This document shows, piece after piece, positions 8,183 to 15,518 of a stretch of 64,000 bases of DNA (position 1 is its first letter; each line of letters starts with the position of its first letter). The stretch is taken from contig NZ_CP061281.1 in NCBI RefSeq assembly GCF_014621695.1, positions 7,440,001 through 7,504,000 on the forward strand, read 5' to 3'. Under the pieces are notes generated by a model, which saw nothing but the letters and a program-made list of their open reading frames with translations, made no database searches and had not been told where the DNA came from. A program made the translations under genes and the position numbers. The DNA comes from Streptomyces xanthii. GTDB lineage: Bacteria > Actinomycetota > Actinomycetes > Streptomycetales > Streptomycetaceae.

Positions 8183-9028
8183 CTACGCCCCGCCGGCCGC
8201 CGACGGCACCCCGAGCCGCTCGCCGAGGAAGGCGATGATCTCGTCCCGGGCCCGCCGCGTGGGATGCCCCTCCTCGTCGACGAGGTGAGCGGTGACGACG
8301 CTGTGCGCGCAGCCGACGACGTCCCGGAAGAACGGCGGAGGGGCGGGATTCGCGTCCGCGTCGTCGAGCACCCGCCCGTCGAACGCGTCACCGAGGAGCG
8401 CGCGGTACGCGGCGAACCGCTGACCGGTGCACCAGGAGTCGTTCTCGAAGCGGTAGGCGAGCACCTTCAGGCGGTCCCGCCCGACCCGTTCGGCCACCGC
8501 CGTGGCGTCCTCGGCGCTCAGCTCCAGGCCGTCCGGGTCGTCGAGCGGCAGCGAGGGATGGTTGACGACCGGCGCGACCACCACGGGTTCCAGCGCCATG
8601 GTCAGCGCGAAGTTCCCGGTGAAGCACAGGCCGATCGCGCCGACCCCGGGCCCGCCCCGCTCGGCGTGCGCCTGCCGCGCCAGTCCCCGCAGCCAGCCGG
8701 TCACCGGGCTGGTCCCGCCCCCGGCGAACGCCCGGAACTCGGCACTGACGCACGCCCGCCGCACGACCGTCTCCCTGGCCTCCGCCAGCGGATACGCGCC
8801 GTCGACCCCGAACAGTGACGGCAGATACACCGAGAAGCCGGCCTCCCTCAGCCATCGGGCGAAGCGCGCCACGTCGGGACTGATGCCCGGCATCTCCGGC
8901 ATCAGCACGACGGCCGGGCCCGCCCCGGTCACGTACACGGTCTTCTCCACGCCGTCCACGCCGACGACCCGCTGCTCGAAGTCGTCCAGGGGGTCGCGCA
9001 GTTCTCGTCTGTCGGTGGTGTCAGTCAT
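8183..9028 (-). CDS. Dienelactone hydrolase family protein
   Basis: An alpha/beta hydrolase of 281 residues. It has the family features 'VVLMPEMPGISP' early, the nucleophile elbow 'IGLCFTGNFALTMAL' (Cys as in dienelactone hydrolases), an aspartate region around 'LKVLAYRFEND' and a C-terminal histidine segment 'GCAHSVVTAHLVDEEG'. The likely action is hydrolysis of a lactone or ester in the cytoplasm. It is divergent from a GlxA-type AraC regulator, which most likely controls it. The natural substrate is not visible from sequence. Confidence 0.87.
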   Translation of the reverse strand: MTDTTDRRELRDPLDDFEQRVVGVDGVEKTVYVTGAGPAVVLMPEMPGISPDVARFARWLREAGFSVYLPSLFGVDGAYPLAEARETVVRRACVSAEFRAFAGGGTSPVTGWLRGLARQAHAERGGPGVGAIGLCFTGNFALTMALEPVVVAPVVNHPSLPLDDPDGLELSAEDATAVAERVGRDRLKVLAYRFENDSWCTGQRFAAYRALLGDAFDGRVLDDADANPAPPPFFRDVVGCAHSVVTAHLVDEEGHPTRRARDEIIAFLGERLGVPSAAGGA

Positions 9029-9073
9029 GCGGCTGATCGTGCGCGGCCGCGGCGGCTCCCGGGAAGCGGCGAC

Positions 9074-9101
9074 ATCGCCATCCGACCGGCTAATATCGCC
9101 A
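9074..9101. promoter_or_regulatory. Two direct ATCGCCA repeats, candidate AraC-type site
   Basis: ATCGCCA at 9074-9080 and 9095-9101 are in the same orientation, 21 bp (two helical turns) apart, in the 121-bp gap between the hydrolase and the GlxA-type regulator. Two direct half-sites on one DNA face is the normal AraC-family arrangement. The functional claim is inference. Confidence 0.4.
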
Positions 9102-9149
9102 CCCGTTCCACTCGGTCCGGCACCCTGTCCGAACGATCCGGAGACGCCC

Positions 9150-10193
9150 GTGAACCCCAGCCCGCTCCGCGTCGGTGTGCTCGCCTACCCGGGCTGTTTC
9201 GCGTCCGAGGTGTACGGCGTCCCCGACCTGCTGACCATGGCGGGCCATGTCGCGGCGAAAGCCCGCGAGACGGCGCCGGCCGCCTACGAGATGACGGTGC
9301 TCTCGCCCAGGCGCCGCGTCCGCGCCTCAGGCGGCTGGTCCCTCGACGTCGCGGCAATGCGTCCGGTGGACGTCCTCGTCGTCCCCGGCTTCGAACTGTC
9401 GCCCGCCCTCGACCTCGACGCGACGCTCGCCGGACTGGCCCCGGAGCTGGACGCCCTGCGCGCACACGCCGCCGAGGGCACGGCGCTCGTGTCCGTGTGC
9501 GTCGGCGCCTTCCTCCTCGCCGAGGCCGGACTGCTCGCCGGCCGGGAGGCCACCACCTCGTGGCTGTTCGCGGACCGCTTCGCGCGCCGCCACCCCGACA
9601 CCCACCTGTCTCCCGACCGCCTTGTCGTGACCGACCGGGGCATCACGACGACGGCCGCCTTCAGCGCCATGTACGACTTCGCGCTGCAGTTCATCCGCGA
9701 ACACGACGGCCCCGCCGTCGCGCGCAGCACCGCCCGCATCGCACTGGTCGACGACGCCCGCTCCACCCAGGCCCCGTACGTCGACACCTCCCTCGTCCCC
9801 ACCACCGGCCGCACGTTCTCCCTGGACGTCAAACGCTGGCTCGACCAGCATCTCGACGCCCGCTACGACCTGCCCGCGCTCGCCCGCACCTTCCACGTCA
9901 GCACGCGGACCCTGCTCCGCCGCTTCGGCGACGAGACGGGGCAGACACCGCTCGCCCATCTGCAGGCGGCCCGTGTGCGCCGGGCCGGACACCTGCTGGA
10001 GACGACCGACAGGACGGTGGCGAGGATCGCCGCCGACGTCGGCTACCGGGACGTCGGCGCCTTCAGCGGCCTGTTCGTCCGGCACACGGGGCAGCGGCCG
10101 GGGGAGTACCGCGCCAAGTTCCGCCGCGGGTCCGGAGCCGGCGCCGGAGCCGGGTCCGGGGCCGACCGCCCTGTGCCACCCGCCCGTTCCTGA
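9150..10193 (+). CDS. GlxA family regulator (DJ-1/PfpI domain plus AraC HTH)
   Basis: A 347-residue regulator. Residues ~5-180 form a DJ-1/PfpI-like amidotransferase fold ('VGVLAYPGCFASEVYGVPDL', 'VDVLVVPGFELSPALDL', with the elbow 'ALVSVCVGAFLLAEAGLLAG'). Residues ~225-325 form the AraC double helix-turn-helix ('DLPALARTFHVSTRTLLRRF', then 'TVARIAADVGYRDVGAFSGL'). The GTG at 9150 has GGAG 6 bases upstream. The tail after residue ~325 is Gly/Ala/Ser-rich. Divergent from the dienelactone hydrolase, its probable target. Confidence 0.9.
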   Translation: MNPSPLRVGVLAYPGCFASEVYGVPDLLTMAGHVAAKARETAPAAYEMTVLSPRRRVRASGGWSLDVAAMRPVDVLVVPGFELSPALDLDATLAGLAPELDALRAHAAEGTALVSVCVGAFLLAEAGLLAGREATTSWLFADRFARRHPDTHLSPDRLVVTDRGITTTAAFSAMYDFALQFIREHDGPAVARSTARIALVDDARSTQAPYVDTSLVPTTGRTFSLDVKRWLDQHLDARYDLPALARTFHVSTRTLLRRFGDETGQTPLAHLQAARVRRAGHLLETTDRTVARIAADVGYRDVGAFSGLFVRHTGQRPGEYRAKFRRGSGAGAGAGSGADRPVPPARS

Positions 10194-10215
10194 ACCGGCC
10201 GGTGTGCCCGGCCCG

Positions 10216-10917
10216 TCAGGCGGCGCCCTGCTCGACCAGCGTGTACATCACCGAACGCTGCTGCTTGTGGCGTTGGATACGGCCCTTGGCCACGAGCGCC
10301 TCCAACGTGTTCCGCACGACCTGCGGCGTCGGGGTCCGATCGGGGTGCTTCTCCAGCAACTCCTCCCGGAGCTCCTTCGCGAGCCGCGGCTCCTCGTACC
10401 GCCCGAGCAACTCCGCGAGGAGGTCACCGAGCAGGGGCCGGGCCGGCTGCTTCGCCCCGGAGTCCGCCGTGCCGCCGGACTTCGTTCCCGAAGCGGCGGA
10501 GGGCTTGGCGGTCTTGGCGGACTTCGCACTCTTGGAGGCCTTGGCTGCCTTGGCCGTCTTGGTGGCCTTACGTGGAGCGGGCTTCGCGGCGGACTTCCTG
10601 GCCGGCCTGGCGGCAGGTTTCGCGGCCGACTTCGCGGCGGTGCGCGCCGGAGCGGGGACCTCGACGGGAGGGGTGTCCACGACTTCCTGCAGTGCCCGAG
10701 GTTTCTGCTGTGCCTCCTGCGCCGGCCGGGACGACGCCGTCGCCGGGTCCTCGAACCGCTCGGTGAGGCTCAGGATGTCGGTGAGGAGAGCCTCCTCCTG
10801 CTTCAACATCTTGATCTTCTCGGTGAGTTCCTGCTGCTGGCGCCGGTTCTCCGCCAGATCCGACGCGGCTTGCTCGACGTACCGGGACCGGAGCGTCTCG
10901 GCTGGTGTACTGGCCAT
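10216..10917 (-). CDS. Winged-helix protein with coiled coil and histone-H1-like Lys/Ala linker
   Basis: A 233-residue protein in three parts. Residues ~10-55 are a charged amphipathic coiled coil ('AENRRQQQELTEKIKMLKQE'). Residues ~90-150 are a low-complexity basic segment of repeated K-A/S-A-K triplets ('KATKTAKAAKASKSAKSAKT') like eukaryotic histone H1 tails. Residues ~160-228 are a predicted winged helix ('LLGDLLAELLGRYEEPRLAK', then 'TPQVVRNTLEALVAKGRIQR'). Similar proteins occur in streptomycetes without assigned function; DNA binding with nucleoid or regulatory effect is likely. ATG at 10917 is chosen since an upstream in-frame start would run into the divergent promoter. Divergent from a CGNR-type regulator. 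Confidence 0.8.
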   Translation of the reverse strand: MASTPAETLRSRYVEQAASDLAENRRQQQELTEKIKMLKQEEALLTDILSLTERFEDPATASSRPAQEAQQKPRALQEVVDTPPVEVPAPARTAAKSAAKPAARPARKSAAKPAPRKATKTAKAAKASKSAKSAKTAKPSAASGTKSGGTADSGAKQPARPLLGDLLAELLGRYEEPRLAKELREELLEKHPDRTPTPQVVRNTLEALVAKGRIQRHKQQRSVMYTLVEQGAA

Positions 10918-11069
10918 TTCCGGCTCACTCTCCGTTGTGCTGACGGATGGCACGCATCGTACAACCGGGATGTATGTCGCAACCCCCGAACGGACACTTG
11001 CGTACGGCCCGACGCGCGGGGCCGCCCGAGGCATTGCACACGTGTCACGTCACCCGCCAAGATGGTGAT

Positions 11070-11618
11070 GTGAACCATGCCTTTCCCTGCGGGTCGCTCC
11101 CGCTCGACTTCGTCGGCACGCTCCGGGCGCGACGCGACGCCGCGCCCCTGGAGAAGCTGGCCACGCCCGGGCTGCTGGACGACTGGTTCGTCGAGTCCGC
11201 GATGTTCGACGTGCCGCCGGGCGCGGACGCGCTCGACCTGGACACGGCGATCGGCCTCCGGGAGGCGATCCACTCCCTCGTCGTGGCCCGGCTGGACGGC
11301 GAGTCGATGCCCCCCGCGGACATCGCCGAGGTGAACCGCCACGCCGCCGGACTCCCCGTGCGCGTGCACCTGGGCCCGGACGGCGTGCGCCGCACGGGCA
11401 CCGTCTCGCAGGGCCTGTCCGCGCTCGCCCGCGAGGCCGTCGAGCTCCTCGGAGGCGACGACGCCGCCCTGTTGCGCGAGTGCGCCCGCCCCGAATGCAC
11501 CCAGGTCTACCTCGACCGCTCGCGCGGCCGCCGCCGCGAATGGTGCGCGATGCGCACCTGCGGCAACCGCGTCAAGGCGGCCGCCTACCGCGCCCGCAGG
11601 AGCGGCAGCCCGGCCTGA
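11070..11618 (+). CDS. ABATE/CGNR zinc-finger regulator
   Basis: A 182-residue protein. The N-terminal ~110 residues match the ABATE-type domain ('GSLPLDFVGTLRARRDAAPL', then 'LREAIHSLVVARLDGE'). The last ~45 residues are a CGNR zinc finger: Cys-x4-Cys in 'CARPECTQVYLDRSRGRRRE', then 'WCAMRTCGNRVKAAAYRAR', giving four Cys ligands and the C-G-N-R signature. Such proteins are presumed transcriptional regulators with an unknown ligand. GTG at 11070 lies where homology begins. It converges with the acetyltransferase that ends at 11651. Confidence 0.87.
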   Translation: MNHAFPCGSLPLDFVGTLRARRDAAPLEKLATPGLLDDWFVESAMFDVPPGADALDLDTAIGLREAIHSLVVARLDGESMPPADIAEVNRHAAGLPVRVHLGPDGVRRTGTVSQGLSALAREAVELLGGDDAALLRECARPECTQVYLDRSRGRRREWCAMRTCGNRVKAAAYRARRSGSPA

Positions 11619-11650
11619 CCCGGGCCCCGCCGCCCCGGGCGGTCACGGGC

Positions 11651-12451
11651 TCAGCTCTTGAGCGCGTAGAAGCGCATCGGCGAGTTCGGCTCGAAGCCGA
11701 TGCGGGGGTACATCGGGGCTCCCGCCACGGTCGCGTGCAGCGTCGCCCGCGTCAGGCCCGTGCGCCGCGCGCCCTCGTGCAGCGCCTTGCGGGTGACGGC
11801 CTCGCCGTAACCGCGGCGCTCCCAGGCCGGTTCCGTGGCGACGAGGACGACGAACAGCCGGCCCGCCGTCTCGACGGACGCGGCACACGTCACCGGCTCA
11901 CCGTCCCGGAGCCCCAGATACGCGTACACGTCCTCGTGCCACAGCCGGGACCCCGCGAGCCCGTCCCGGCCGTCCTCCAACGGGAAGCCGTACGCCCGCG
12001 AGTTGATGTCCGCGAACGCCCGCAACTGCTCCTCGGACGACACCCGTACGAAGGTCAGGTCCGGGTGGACCGGATCGGGCACCGGAAGGAAGCTGCCGGC
12101 CATGCCCGTGCCCGGGAAGGCGTGCTCCAGGCCCGTCTGCGCGGCCGCCGAGTCGAGTTCGGCCCGGGCGTCGTCCTGGAGGAGGTCGTCGAAGACCCAC
12201 AGGAAGCCCGGGTGCCGCTTCGACCGCATGATGCCGGCCGCCTCCGCGAGCCGCCGCCGCATCAGGCCGGTGCCGAGGCCCGCCTCGGTCAACGTCAGAC
12301 AGTTCCAGAACGCGAACCGGCAGTCGGCCCAGCGCACGGCGATCCCCGGCAGATCGCGCACGTCCGCCTCCGGGTCCCGGTCGAGGACCAGGGCGCGCCA
12401 GCCCACCGTCAACTGCTCCACCGATTCGATCGCGTCCGCGAGCTCGTGCAT
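11651..12451 (-). CDS. GNAT family N-acetyltransferase
   Basis: A 266-residue acetyl-CoA-dependent acetyltransferase with two GNAT-like halves. The N-terminal half is degenerate (residues ~1-130). The C-terminal half carries the acetyl-CoA loop 'VATEPAWERRGYGEAVTRKA' and the late motif 'TVAGAPMYPRIGFEPNSPMR'. The acceptor substrate is unknown. RBS GAGGGG precedes the ATG. Monocistronic as far as visible. Confidence 0.85.
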   Translation of the reverse strand: MHELADAIESVEQLTVGWRALVLDRDPEADVRDLPGIAVRWADCRFAFWNCLTLTEAGLGTGLMRRRLAEAAGIMRSKRHPGFLWVFDDLLQDDARAELDSAAAQTGLEHAFPGTGMAGSFLPVPDPVHPDLTFVRVSSEEQLRAFADINSRAYGFPLEDGRDGLAGSRLWHEDVYAYLGLRDGEPVTCAASVETAGRLFVVLVATEPAWERRGYGEAVTRKALHEGARRTGLTRATLHATVAGAPMYPRIGFEPNSPMRFYALKS

Positions 12452-12685
12452 CAGAACCCCTCAGGTCGTAGGGCGGGAAGGTCGTCGCCCGCCTCGATGA
12501 ACGACGCCGACAGTGACAAGGTGCCCCGTTCGATTCCGCTCGACGGGCGGGAGGGGAGATTCCCGTCCCGCACACCTGGGCTGTCCGCACGATCGAGCGT
12601 CACCGTCTTGACCGGTTATGCAGGTGTGAGGAGACTGACATGTGTCCGGCTACAGCAGGGCGCATCCACGAGGTGGAGGACGGTC

Positions 12686-12880
12686 ATGAGTCACGAAGGC
12701 ATCGCGGACCCCGCCGCGGCGGCCCGCAGCGCACGGTTCGGCAAGCTGCCCGAGCGGGTCCGTTTCGAGGACATGAGCGAAGGCGCGGACACGGAGGCGG
12801 CGGCGAGGGCGAACGCCACGTACGACCCCGAGGGCCAGTGGAAGTTCTACTCATGCCTCGCGCTCGACCTGGGACTCTGA
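12686..12880 (+). CDS. Small conserved-looking protein of unknown function
   Basis: A 64-residue ORF with a textbook ribosome site (GGAGG, 6 bases before the ATG) and coding-type third positions. The sequence starts 'MSHEGIADPAAAARSARFGK', is charged and alanine-rich in the middle ('RVRFEDMSEGADTEAAARAN') and ends 'GQWKFYSCLALDLGL', with a single Cys near the hydrophobic C-terminus. No transmembrane span or signal peptide. It sits alone in the 464-bp gap between two leftward acetyltransferase genes. I do not recognise the family. A peptide precursor was considered, but no modification enzyme lies nearby. Confidence 0.7.
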   Translation: MSHEGIADPAAAARSARFGKLPERVRFEDMSEGADTEAAARANATYDPEGQWKFYSCLALDLGL

Positions 12881-12915
12881 TCCCCGCGAGCCCAGCCTGA
12901 TCCGAAAGAAGGGCC

Positions 12916-13455
12916 CTAGTCCCGCGTCAGCGCCCAGCGTTCGTGGTCGCGCCACTCACCGTTGATCCGCTGGAAAGCGGGCGAGAACCCCTCGCGGCGG
13001 AACCCCAGCCGCCGCACCAGATTGAGGGAAGCCTCGTTGTCCGGCTGGATGTTGGCCTCCAGGCGGTGCAGATCCAGGTGCTCGAACGCGTACCGGACGA
13101 CGAGCCGCAGCCCCTCCGTCATGTAGCCGCGGCCCGTGGTCGACGCGTACGCGGTGTAGCCGAGCGTCCCGCACTGCAGGCCGCCCCGGACGATGTTGTT
13201 GATGTTGACGGTGCCGACGATCGCGCCGGTGTCGCTCCGGCAGATCGCGTACCCCTCACGGGAGGGCTGCGCGATCTGCTCGATGTACGCGGCGAACTCG
13301 GCCTCCGTGCGCTCGCCCACGCCCAGCCAGCGGCGCATCGTCACGGCGCTCTCCCGGGCCAGCGCCGCCAACTCGGTGTGGTCCGCGAGGTGAAGAGTGC
13401 GTATGGCCACCCGAGGGCCGTGGACGAGGTAGGGGACGGCGTGGAGATCAGACAT
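12916..13455 (-). CDS. GNAT acetyltransferase, RimJ/RimL type
   Basis: A 179-residue protein of the ribosomal-protein-alanine acetyltransferase type: 'VAIRTLHLADHTELAALARE' at the start, acetyl-CoA region 'GLQCGTLGYTAYASTTGRGY', and 'HRLEANIQPDNEASLNLVRR' followed by 'LGFRREGFSPAFQRINGEWR'. Members acetylate N-terminal residues of proteins or small amines; the target here is unknown. The start codon lies 6 bases after a TAGGAT -10 element, so its mRNA may be leaderless. Confidence 0.88.
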   Translation of the reverse strand: MSDLHAVPYLVHGPRVAIRTLHLADHTELAALARESAVTMRRWLGVGERTEAEFAAYIEQIAQPSREGYAICRSDTGAIVGTVNINNIVRGGLQCGTLGYTAYASTTGRGYMTEGLRLVVRYAFEHLDLHRLEANIQPDNEASLNLVRRLGFRREGFSPAFQRINGEWRDHERWALTRD

Positions 13456-13461
13456 CCGGCG

Positions 13462-13467
13462 ATCCTA
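13462..13467 (-). promoter_or_regulatory. -10 element (TAGGAT), leaderless-type promoter
   Basis: On the minus strand TAGGAT ends 6 bases before the ATG of the RimJ-like acetyltransferase. With normal -10 to start-site spacing, transcription would begin at or beside the A of the ATG, so no ribosome site is expected, and none is seen. Inference. Confidence 0.4.
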
Positions 13468-13468
13468 G

Positions 13469-13492
13469 GGGGCCCGGGCGGGACCGGGCCCC
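13469..13492 (-). terminator. Hairpin after the histidine phosphatase gene
   Basis: GGGGCCCGG and CCGGGCCCC form a 9-bp perfect stem with a 6-base loop, 7 bases beyond the phosphatase stop. It would end that transcript before the next leftward gene, which has its own -10 immediately after. Confidence 0.55.
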
Positions 13493-13498
13493 GTACCG

Positions 13499-14086
13499 TT
13501 ACGGCACGTTCCACCCGGCGATGCACGGCTGGCCGTCCTCCGAGGACAGGAAGCTGAGGGTGCCCGGGTGCGGGTGGCCGAGGAGTCGGCTCGCGGACGG
13601 GTCGAGGCCGAGCCAGCGCACAGTGAGCACGCGCGCGAGATGGCCGTGCGCGACGACCGCGACATCGCCCTCGCTCAGCAGCGGGCGGATTCGGTCGAGC
13701 ACCGCGTCCGTCCGCGCGGCGACCTCGTCGAGCCGCTCGCCGGGATGTCCGGCGTCACCGGGGACGACTCCGTCCCGCCACAGGTCCCAGTCCGGCCGCG
13801 ACGCCCTGATCTGCTCGGCGGTCAGGCCCTCGTAACCGCCGTAGTCCCACTCCAGCAGGTCCGGGTCGGGCTTCGCGTCCGTCAGGCCGGCCAGTTCGGC
13901 CGTGCGCAGAGCGCGGCTCAACGGGCTGCTGAACACGGCCGTGAGACGCCGGCCCGCCAGCCTCGGCGCCAGCGACCTGGCCGCCGCCTCGCCCGCCTCC
14001 GTCAGGGGTACGTCGGTCCGGCCGGCGTGCTGACCCGACAGGCTCCACTCGGTCTGGCCGTGCCGGATCACTATGAGTTCACCCAT
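13499..14086 (-). CDS. Histidine phosphatase family protein
   Basis: A 195-residue phosphoglycerate-mutase-like phosphatase. It has the catalytic N-terminal 'LIVIRHGQTEWSLSGQHAGR' (R-H-G), 'VFSSPLSRALRTAEL' (second Arg), 'LLEWDYGGYEG' (acid) and the C-terminal 'VAVVAHGHLARVL' (second His). The phosphohistidine mechanism acts on a small phosphoester; the substrate is unknown. ATG at 14086 fits the start of the fold, and a TAGCGT -10 element ends 8 bases upstream, suggesting a near-leaderless message. Confidence 0.93.
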   Translation of the reverse strand: MGELIVIRHGQTEWSLSGQHAGRTDVPLTEAGEAAARSLAPRLAGRRLTAVFSSPLSRALRTAELAGLTDAKPDPDLLEWDYGGYEGLTAEQIRASRPDWDLWRDGVVPGDAGHPGERLDEVAARTDAVLDRIRPLLSEGDVAVVAHGHLARVLTVRWLGLDPSASRLLGHPHPGTLSFLSSEDGQPCIAGWNVP

Positions 14087-14094
14087 GGCGGCGC

Positions 14095-14100
14095 ACGCTA
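14095..14100 (-). promoter_or_regulatory. -10 element (TAGCGT) of the histidine phosphatase
   Basis: TAGCGT on the minus strand ends 8 bases before the ATG, with no ribosome site between. This is consistent with a leaderless or nearly leaderless transcript. Inference. Confidence 0.35.
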
Positions 14101-14346
14101 GCCGATCTCGCCGCGCCCGTTCCACGGCATTAGTTTTTGCCGTCCTTTTTCCCTTTCGAGCACAACCTATTTCCGGTTGATAAGCGGCGGTAAGCGATAT
14201 CGCGGCGCATCGAGAAAAATCCGAAACAAGAGGGGTGTTACTGGAACTGGCCCCCTCTATTGGACATCTTTGCCTGTGACCGAAAGCCCGGGAGGAACGC
14301 ATCGTCCCGGGCGGCACATGTACGTCGTACGGGGAAGGCACTTCCG

Positions 14347-14853
14347 ATGCACAAGAACCTCCGCACCCGTCTGCTCGTCGCGGGCTCCCTCGCCGCGGCC
14401 CTCGGACTGGCCGCCGTCACACCCGCGCTCGCCGGCCCGGCCCCCGCGCCCGCCACCCGGCACGCGTCGACGGCAGCGCCGACACCCGTGCAGGGCGACC
14501 CGAGGAACGTGACCGACCGCGTGGCCGACTTCTACGGCGCCTACATCGACGCCGTGTGGAGCACCGGCGACCCCGCCGCGGGCGCCCAGGCCAAGGCGCT
14601 GCGCAGGTTCTACCTCTCGACCGCCGAGCAGAAGAAGGTGGCCGCCTACGAGGCGCGCGAGCACGCCGACGGCATCCTCTTCGCGCAGAACGTGCCGGTG
14701 AAGTGGTCGGTCGCGTACACGGGCTCGGGCGCCGGGCACGCCACCGCGCTCGTCACCCTCACCTGGAGCGACGGCGGACACCCCGAGATCACCAAGATCA
14801 AGGTGCAGACGGATCTGCGGACCCGGAAGATCACCGACCTGAAGCCCGCCTAG
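14347..14853 (+). CDS. Secreted protein of unknown function
   Basis: A 168-residue exported protein. Residues 1-29 are a Sec signal peptide (basic 'MHKNLRTR', hydrophobic core, 'ALA' cleavage site). A Pro/Ala-rich linker follows, then a compact ~110-residue domain ('VTDRVADFYGAYIDAVWSTG', 'LRRFYLSTAEQKKVAAYEAR', 'YTGSGAGHATALVTLTWSDG', 'TKIKVQTDLRTRKITDLKPA') that looks like a small NTF2-like or lumazine-type extracellular fold without catalytic motifs. RBS GGAAGG. The unusually AT-rich 260 bp upstream (14087-14346) probably holds its promoter. Confidence 0.75.
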   Translation: MHKNLRTRLLVAGSLAAALGLAAVTPALAGPAPAPATRHASTAAPTPVQGDPRNVTDRVADFYGAYIDAVWSTGDPAAGAQAKALRRFYLSTAEQKKVAAYEAREHADGILFAQNVPVKWSVAYTGSGAGHATALVTLTWSDGGHPEITKIKVQTDLRTRKITDLKPA

Positions 14854-14910
14854 CGACATGGCGTGACGGACGTCCGGCGACCCCGCGGCGGGCCCCGGCA
14901 GGGCCCGCAC

Positions 14911-14916
14911 TATCTT
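14911..14916 (+). promoter_or_regulatory. -10 element (TATCTT), leaderless-type promoter
   Basis: TATCTT ends 7 bases before the ATG at 14924 and there is no ribosome site. The transcript of the following membrane protein probably starts at its initiation codon. Inference. Confidence 0.4.
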
Positions 14917-14923
14917 GGGCCGG

Positions 14924-15379
14924 ATGTACCCACAGCAGCCGCAAGGCGCCCCCGCCCAGGCACCCCACCCCGCAGCACCCCCGGCCCCGCGCGGCCGTAC
15001 GACCGCCGTGGTCGTCGCGCTGCTGGCGGGGCTCGTGCTCGGCGGCGGGGGAGTCGCCGCGGCGTGGGCGCTCACCGGGGACAGCGGCACCACCGCCGAG
15101 GGCACCGCCCCGGCCGACGACGCCCGCGCCGCCTGCCGGGCTCTCGACGGCTTCGACGAGAAGAAGTACGGCACGAAGGGCGCGCAGGGCGACATCGCCC
15201 TGAACCGCTACAGCGCGGCGGGCACCCTGTCCGCGGCCGCCGCCGCGGGCGACGCCGAGTACCGCCCGCTCGCCGAGGCCATGCGTCGCGCGCAGAACCG
15301 CCAGGCCCGCGTCTTCGAGTTCGACGCGACGGTCGAGAAGGACCTGGAGAAGGCGCGCGGCATCTGCGCGGACCTGTAG
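14924..15379 (+). CDS. Single-pass membrane protein of unknown function
   Basis: A 151-residue protein. The Pro/Gln/Ala-rich cytoplasmic N-terminus ('MYPQQPQGAPAQAPHPAAPP') leads into one transmembrane helix (residues ~25-48, 'AVVVALLAGLVLGGGGVAAA'). An extracytoplasmic domain of ~90 residues with two Cys ('ARAACRALDGF' and 'ARGICADL', probably a disulfide) follows. A common streptomycete architecture with no assigned function. Followed by a strong hairpin terminator. Confidence 0.75.
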   Translation: MYPQQPQGAPAQAPHPAAPPAPRGRTTAVVVALLAGLVLGGGGVAAAWALTGDSGTTAEGTAPADDARAACRALDGFDEKKYGTKGAQGDIALNRYSAAGTLSAAAAAGDAEYRPLAEAMRRAQNRQARVFEFDATVEKDLEKARGICADL

Positions 15380-15388
15380 CCGAGGGCC

Positions 15389-15426
15389 CCGCACGCCGTC
15401 GCCCGAATGGAGCCGACGGCGTGCGG
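15389..15426 (+). terminator. Hairpin terminator
   Basis: CCGCACGCCGTCG and CGACGGCGTGCGG form a 13-bp perfect stem with a 12-base loop, 9 bases after the membrane-protein stop and 92 bases before the P450 gene. It separates the two transcripts. Confidence 0.75.
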
Positions 15427-15518
15427 TCCGCCAGGCCGCCGGGCAGGCTTCCAGGAATCCGGGCGCCGGAGGACACCGGGCCGGGAACGCCAGCAGCCCG
15501 AGAAGGAATGGACGGCCG

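Noticed and set aside
12686..12880. Small protein as a lanthipeptide or lasso-peptide precursor
   Set aside because: No cyclase, protease or other modification enzyme lies within many kilobases, and the core would have only one Ser and one Cys.
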